A stretch of DNA of 17,976 nucleotides. Source: an uncultured Lachnospiraceae bacterium (GTDB lineage Bacteria > Bacillota > Clostridia > Lachnospirales > Lachnospiraceae). Where the stretch lies: assembly GCA_934351765.1 (NCBI GenBank), contig CAKRJM010000018.1:1-17976 (forward strand), written 5' to 3'. The stretch's first letter is position 1. Each line of letters begins with the position of its first letter. The translations under genes were made by a program, and so were the position numbers. The notes under the pieces were generated by a model. That model searched no databases and was not told where the DNA came from. It saw only the letters and a program-made list of their open reading frames with translations. Shown piece by piece: positions 14,826 to 17,976 of this stretch.

Positions 14826-14850
14826 CCAGTGTATTATTCCTCCACAGGCA

Positions 14851-14858
14851 CATAATAA
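14851..14858 (+). promoter_or_regulatory. Candidate forespore (sigma-G-like) -10 element for the spore protein gene
   Basis: CATAATAA matches the sigma-G -10 pattern CATnnTA and lies about 40 bases before the start codon. The expected -35 is poor: GTATT at 14831-14835 is only 15 bases upstream instead of about 18. Forespore control is therefore supported mainly by what the gene encodes. Confidence 0.35.
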
Positions 14859-14896
14859 GGGTGTACCAGATAACAACCGAAAAGGAGGTGCTTCAC

Positions 14897-15112
14897 ATGT
14901 CTGGAAAAAACACAGGAAACAGCAATCAGGTCAATGTCCCTGAGGCAAAAGACGCGATGGACCGTTTTAAGATGGAGGTTGCCAATGAAATCGGCGTTCC
15001 GTTAAAGAGCGGTTACAACGGCGACCTCACTTCTTACCAGAATGGCTCCGTAGGCGGCTATATGGTCAAGAAAATGATTGAGGAGCAGGAAAGACAGATG
15101 GCCGGAAAGTAA
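14897..15112 (+). CDS. Alpha/beta-type small acid-soluble spore protein
   Basis: The 71-residue product binds and protects DNA in the dormant spore and is degraded at germination. Family features are the germination-protease site FKMEVANEIGV, with cleavage expected after Glu27, and the DNA-binding half LTSYQNGSVGGYMVKKMIEEQE. A short polar Asn/Gly-rich N-terminus is normal. I chose the ATG at 14897 because AAAGGAGGTG lies six bases upstream; a longer in-frame version would start before that ribosome site. The gene stands alone, with a strong terminator directly behind it. It is the clearest evidence in the window that the organism forms spores. Confidence 0.95.
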   Translation: MSGKNTGNSNQVNVPEAKDAMDRFKMEVANEIGVPLKSGYNGDLTSYQNGSVGGYMVKKMIEEQERQMAGK

Positions 15113-15130
15113 GCCGTCTTTCCCGGGGAA

Positions 15131-15170
15131 CAGCCATGCAGAGAAACCCTGCATGGCTGTTTCTCTTGCA
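15131..15170 (+). terminator. Intrinsic terminator of the spore protein gene
   Basis: CAGCCATGCAG (15131-15141) pairs perfectly with CTGCATGGCTG (15149-15159) around a 7-base loop, followed by TTTCTCTT. The 11-bp stem lies 18 bases after the stop codon. Read on the minus strand it is followed by TTCCCC, so it should work mainly for the plus strand. Confidence 0.9.
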
Positions 15171-15176
15171 ATATTT

Positions 15177-15992
15177 TTAATACAGATCCTTCCTCAGATG
15201 CTTTAATACCGGAATCTGTTCCCGGACCTCCTTGATCTGAGACAGATCCAGCGTTTTCTCCAATACACAGGGGCCTTCTCCTGCCTGGGCCAGAACCTCG
15301 CCCCAGGGAGAGACGACAATGGAATGTCCATAAGAAATATAGGAGGCGGTTTCATCGGCAGCAGGAGCGGCTCCCACCAGAAACAGCTGATTGTCCACCG
15401 CGCGGCTGCGAAACAGCAGCTCCCAGTGCTTCGGCCCGGTGGTACGGTTAAACGCTGCCGGACAGAATACCAGGTTCGCACCACGGTCGGCCATCAGCCG
15501 GAACAGCTCCGGAAACCGGATATCGTAACAGATGCAGACCCCAACAGGGCCGAATTCCGTCTGAAAAACCGTAGCCTCGTTTCCGGGGCTTAGCGTTTCA
15601 GATTCTTTAAAATACTGGCCGCCCTTCACATCAATATCAAACAGATGCACTTTCCGATGCTTCGCCAGAAGGCTTCCGTCCCGCCCGAAAACCAGAGAGG
15701 TATTATAGATCCGGTCTCCTTCGCACTCCGGTATGCTGCCGCCGATCAGATAAACCTGCGCTTCTTTTGCCGCTTTGGAAAGCCGCCTTGCACTTTCTCC
15801 ATCTGCAGTCTCGGCATACACGGGGAACTGGCTCGTTTCATAGGGGCTCTGGAACATTTCCGGCAAAACCACAAAATCTGCTCCCCGGCTGCCTGCCTCA
15901 CGGATCTTCTGTTCCGCCATGGAAAGATGCTCCTCCTTTGGTGCTCCCGTATTCATCTGGATCACAGAAACCCTGCACAACGTATGATTCAT
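15177..15992 (-). CDS. Nitrilase-superfamily amidase (omega-amidase/Nit2-like)
   Basis: This 271-residue carbon-nitrogen hydrolase has the Glu-Lys-Cys catalytic triad: Glu45 in VVLPEMF, Lys114 in KHRKVHLFDID and Cys155 in VCICYDIRFPEL. Length, the MFQSPYETSQFPVYAE segment and the RFPELFRLMADRGANLV block match the omega-amidase/Nit2 branch, which hydrolyses alpha-ketoglutaramate-like or short dicarboxylic monoamides. A different small amide is possible. I chose the ATG at 15992 (MNHTLCRVSVIQMN), which aligns with the family start, over an ATG at 16130 whose extra 46 residues show no family resemblance; AAAGGA is about 11 bases upstream. The gene diverges from the EIIC gene, and I found no convincing promoter for it. 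Confidence 0.9.
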   Translation of the reverse strand: MNHTLCRVSVIQMNTGAPKEEHLSMAEQKIREAGSRGADFVVLPEMFQSPYETSQFPVYAETADGESARRLSKAAKEAQVYLIGGSIPECEGDRIYNTSLVFGRDGSLLAKHRKVHLFDIDVKGGQYFKESETLSPGNEATVFQTEFGPVGVCICYDIRFPELFRLMADRGANLVFCPAAFNRTTGPKHWELLFRSRAVDNQLFLVGAAPAADETASYISYGHSIVVSPWGEVLAQAGEGPCVLEKTLDLSQIKEVREQIPVLKHLRKDLY

Positions 15993-16034
15993 CAAACTCT
16001 GATTCCTTTCTGCCGGCTCCGGCAAAGTACAATC

Positions 16035-16063
16035 TTGAAAACCGGAAACAGTCATGCTATACT
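16035..16063 (+). promoter_or_regulatory. Sigma-A promoter of the EIIC gene
   Basis: TTGAAA (16035-16040) and TATACT (16058-16063) are spaced by 17 bases. The predicted start near 16070 leaves a leader of about 105 bases, long for a simple ribosome site and containing possible RNA structure. Confidence 0.65.
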
Positions 16064-16072
16064 TTTCGTGAT

Positions 16073-16147
16073 GATATCCGGACAGCCGAAACAGATGGTC
16101 TGCCTCCGGTATCTTCCGGTGATGTGTCAACCCACATCCTTTGTTTT
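16073..16147 (+). promoter_or_regulatory. Structured leader of the EIIC gene, possible attenuator
   Basis: GATATCCGGA (16073-16082) can pair with TCCGGTATC (16105-16113) with one bulge, enclosing a small CAGA/TCTG hairpin (16092-16102). Downstream, GATGTG (16121-16126) pairs with CACATC (16133-16138), followed by CTTTGTTTT, which resembles a weak terminator ahead of the gene. I see no match to the known LicT/SacY antiterminator sequence, so regulation by this leader is only a possibility. Confidence 0.3.
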
Positions 16148-16173
16148 GACTTTAATTCCAGGGGGTACGATTC

Positions 16174-17292
16174 ATGAATGAAACAACAAAAAAACCAGGT
16201 CTGTTTTCCCGTCTGATCGATCATGTCACCGGCTGCATGGGGCCGATCATTCCGGTTCTGATCGCCGGGGGGCTGGTAAAGCTGATCGTATTGATCCTTA
16301 CCATGACCGGTCTTCTGGCCGAAGGCACCACAACCGAGCAGGTACTTTCCCTCATCGGTGACGCGCCTCTTTATTTTCTCCCGATGATCCTTGCCTATAC
16401 CTCTGCCGTTCAGTTTCATGTGAATCCGGTGATCGCCATGTCAGCCGTCGGTGCCATGCTGAGCCCGACTTATGTGGAGCTGGCTTCTTCTGCGGAAAAG
16501 CTGACCTTCGCCGGTCTGCCGTTCGTAAAAGCAACCTACGCATACAGCACGATCCCTGTGATCCTTCTGGTTGCCGCCATGATCTGGATCGAAAAAGGCG
16601 TACATAAGCTTCTTCCGAAAGCGGTAGATGATGTTCTGGCGCCGCTGGTAATCCTTCTGATTTCCTCCCTGGTCGGATTTCTTGCGATCGGACCGCTCGG
16701 AACTCTGATTGGAAATCTTCTGGTCGGTATCATCGACTGGCTTCAGATCCATGCACCCGCTGCCGCATGGGCTGTTTTTGCGGCAACCACACCGCTTCAG
16801 GTCATTACCGGAACCCACTGGGTCTTTATTGCGACCTGCATCAGCCAGCTCGGCGCCGTTGGTGTGGATAACGGAATTCTGGTCGGGTTCTTTATCTTAT
16901 CACTGGCCATGGCCGGAACCGATTTTGCCGTTTTCCTGAAAACGAAATCCGCTTCCGCGAAGAAAACAGCGCTGAGCTGCGGAATCACGATCCTGCTGAC
17001 CGGCGTTTCCGAACCGTCCATTTTCGGTGTAGCCTTAAAATATAAACGGCCACTGATCACGACCATGCTTGCCTGTGCCATCGCCGGACTGTTCCAGGGC
17101 ATCGTCACGATCCACGCCTACATCTATGCGTTTCCGGCCATTCCCTCCTGCCTGATGTTCTCCGGCGAGCCCGGAAATCTGGTAAAGGCACTGATTGCCG
17201 GTGCCATCGCCCTGGTGAGTGCCTTTGTTCTTACCATCCTCTTCGGCGGAAAATGTGAAGAACCGGATGCCAAAAAAGAAGCAGACGCTTAA
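16174..17292 (+). CDS. Stand-alone PTS EIIC permease, beta-glucoside/sucrose (Glc superfamily) type
   Basis: This 372-residue membrane protein is an EIIC sugar-transport domain. It begins with a segment typical of BglF/ScrA-type EIIC (GPIIPVLIAGGLVKLIV, residues 23-39), has a GTHWVF segment (213-218), and carries the conserved GVSEPSIFGVALKYKRPL (277-294), equivalent to the substrate-loop motif of that family. About ten hydrophobic segments are visible. No EIIB phosphorylation cysteine domain precedes it and no EIIA follows, so it must borrow EIIB/EIIA from elsewhere or work differently. The ATG has AGGGGG seven bases upstream, so the missing EIIB is not a truncation by mis-called start. No sugar-processing gene is beside it. 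The substrate is unknown. Confidence 0.88.
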   Translation: MNETTKKPGLFSRLIDHVTGCMGPIIPVLIAGGLVKLIVLILTMTGLLAEGTTTEQVLSLIGDAPLYFLPMILAYTSAVQFHVNPVIAMSAVGAMLSPTYVELASSAEKLTFAGLPFVKATYAYSTIPVILLVAAMIWIEKGVHKLLPKAVDDVLAPLVILLISSLVGFLAIGPLGTLIGNLLVGIIDWLQIHAPAAAWAVFAATTPLQVITGTHWVFIATCISQLGAVGVDNGILVGFFILSLAMAGTDFAVFLKTKSASAKKTALSCGITILLTGVSEPSIFGVALKYKRPLITTMLACAIAGLFQGIVTIHAYIYAFPAIPSCLMFSGEPGNLVKALIAGAIALVSAFVLTILFGGKCEEPDAKKEADA

Positions 17293-17313
17293 CTCTTATG
17301 CAGAGCGTTTTTT
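17285..17313 (+). terminator. Probable intrinsic terminator overlapping the EIIC 3' end
   Basis: ACGCT at the end of the coding region can pair with AGCGT, enclosing a CTCT/AGAG helix alternative, followed directly by TTTTTT (17308-17313). The stem is short, but the uninterrupted T-run next to the stop codon is typical of termination. Confidence 0.5.
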
Positions 17314-17314
17314 A

Positions 17315-17341
17315 TTTCATAGGACGCACGTTCCTATGAAA
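17315..17341. repeat. Perfect 10-bp palindrome after the EIIC gene
   Basis: TTTCATAGGA (17315-17324) and TCCTATGAAA (17332-17341) form a perfect hairpin around CGCACGT. No T-run follows on either strand, so it is not a simple terminator. It could be a copy of a dispersed palindromic element. Confidence 0.7.
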
Positions 17342-17348
17342 CAAGATC

Positions 17349-17383
17349 ATCGGGAATTGCGATTTTCGCAGTTCCCGATTTTT
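17349..17383 (+). terminator. Strong hairpin terminator downstream of EIIC
   Basis: Two 14-base arms (17349-17362 and 17366-17379) pair with a single G-T wobble around a TTT loop, and five T residues follow (17379-17383). This is a strong Rho-independent terminator on the plus strand. Read on the minus strand it also follows the LUD gene end, but with a poorer T-tract (GATCTTGTTT). Confidence 0.85.
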
Positions 17384-17415
17384 ACACTGCAAAGCATTTT
17401 AAATCATTCCCCGGA

Positions 17416-17976
17416 TCAGAAGCCCAGCTCCTCCCCCACTAAAATAACCTTTACCCTGCCCACGGGGCGGCAGTTTCTGGTGATCAGGATCTGATTGCAG
17501 ATGCAGGCGGGGGACTTGCAGTCGGCACACATGCCGGTTTCCGTACAAGGTGTTTTTCCGGGAACACGGAAATGATTTAACGGGGCGGCGACCGTTCTTA
17601 CTCGGGTAAGCGCATCCTCCGCCGTCCTGGAGATCTTATTGATCCCGGCGACAACGATCACATGCTTCGGGCCGAATACCATGGCAGCAACCCGGTTCCC
17701 CGTTCCGTCCACATTGATCAGCTCTCCGTCCTCGCTGATGCCGTTGGTGCTGGTAAGATAATAATCAGCCAGAAGCCCTTCATGATGAAGCTTATCTTTT
17801 TCTTCCGGACAGGCCGCCTTGTCCCGGTCGATGGCGCGGTAGTTTCCGTTATTAACCGCCTCGGTCAATCCAATTTCCCGGATGGTCACGGAACCGCCCC
17901 AGGACACGGAACTTCCCTCTTCAATGAGATTTAATGCCAGCTCCTTCGCCTCCGCACCTGTGGCACAGTAATACGC
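17416..17976 (-). CDS. LUD-domain protein (LutC/YkgG-like), 5' end outside the window
   Basis: The reading frame is open from the right edge, so the gene starts beyond the window; 186 residues are visible, beginning AYYCATGAEAKELALNLIEE. The core GSSVSWGGSVTIREIGL, the FGPKHVIVVAGINKI strand and the following DALTRVRTVAAPLN are hallmarks of the LUD (DUF162) family, to which LutC and LutB of L-lactate oxidation belong. A cysteine-rich stretch, CTETGMCADCKSPACIC, near the C-terminus could bind a metal or iron-sulphur cluster. Without lutA or lutB in view, a role in lactate use is not established; many clostridial members are stand-alone. An internal GTG at 17907 is not the true start, because family sequence continues upstream of it. 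Confidence 0.88.
   Translation of the reverse strand, partial: AYYCATGAEAKELALNLIEEGSSVSWGGSVTIREIGLTEAVNNGNYRAIDRDKAACPEEKDKLHHEGLLADYYLTSTNGISEDGELINVDGTGNRVAAMVFGPKHVIVVAGINKISRTAEDALTRVRTVAAPLNHFRVPGKTPCTETGMCADCKSPACICNQILITRNCRPVGRVKVILVGEELGF

Noticed and set aside
16035..16052. Possible catabolite-response (cre) site overlapping the EIIC promoter
   Set aside because: TGAAAACCGGAAACA has the right ends but one base too many and lacks the central arrangement of the cre consensus.
16125..16130. Minus-strand TTGACA upstream of the nitrilase-like gene
   Set aside because: No acceptable -10 lies 16-18 bases downstream; the bases there are GC-rich.
15993..16130. N-terminal extension of the nitrilase-like protein from an ATG at 16130
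   Set aside because: The extra 46 residues do not resemble the family and would cover the EIIC promoter; the family start aligns with the ATG at 15992.
16174..17292. EIIC gene as a pseudogene fragment of a BglF-type fusion
   Set aside because: It has its own ribosome site and promoter, an intact frame, and ends cleanly before terminators, so a deliberate stand-alone EIIC is more likely.

Overview
The window looks like ordinary core chromosome of an endospore-forming Firmicute, most likely a Clostridia/Lachnospiraceae-type anaerobe. This is inferred from an alpha/beta-type small acid-soluble spore protein, a YlbJ-like sporulation membrane protein, RecU, a HisZ that partners a short-form HisG, a single-domain small alarmone synthetase, and strong AGGAGG-type ribosome binding sites. 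There is no rRNA, tRNA, CRISPR array, transposase, phage gene or defence system. Eighteen protein genes are called; two run off the window edges.

Left part (1-10191, all on the minus strand): read in transcription order, this is a compact run that starts from an extended -10 promoter near 10155. It encodes a (p)ppGpp synthetase, an RsmF-type rRNA m5C methyltransferase, a HAD phosphatase, a YgiQ-type radical SAM protein, a beta-CASP metallo-hydrolase, an unidentified two-helix membrane protein, an RluA/RluC-type pseudouridine synthase and RecU. Spacing is mostly between short overlaps and about 50 bp. A consensus sigma-A promoter (TTGACA, 17 bp, TATAAT) whose -35 overlaps the recU stop codon then drives hisZ-hisG. 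Upstream of the alarmone gene lies the minus-strand pepD (Xaa-His dipeptidase).

Middle (11680-14896): ylbJ reads rightward from a TTG start behind a sigma-E-like promoter, divergent from pepD. It converges on a leftward rsmD-coaD-coiled-coil gene set, with hairpins between the convergent 3' ends. The coiled-coil protein is built of about nine 11-residue repeats. The region upstream of rsmD holds a good sigma-A promoter, a palindrome centred on its -35, and a tandem repeat in the leader.

Right part (14897-17976): a spore protein gene with its own strong terminator, a nitrilase-superfamily amidase on the minus strand, a divergent stand-alone PTS EIIC permease with a structured leader, three consecutive hairpins after it, and the 3' part of a minus-strand LUD-domain protein.

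I found no convincing undescribed multi-gene system. The points most worth a second look are the hendecad-repeat protein beside coaD, the orphan EIIC with its structured leader, the palindrome cluster after EIIC, and the operon that joins an alarmone synthetase to RNA-modifying and RNA-processing enzymes.
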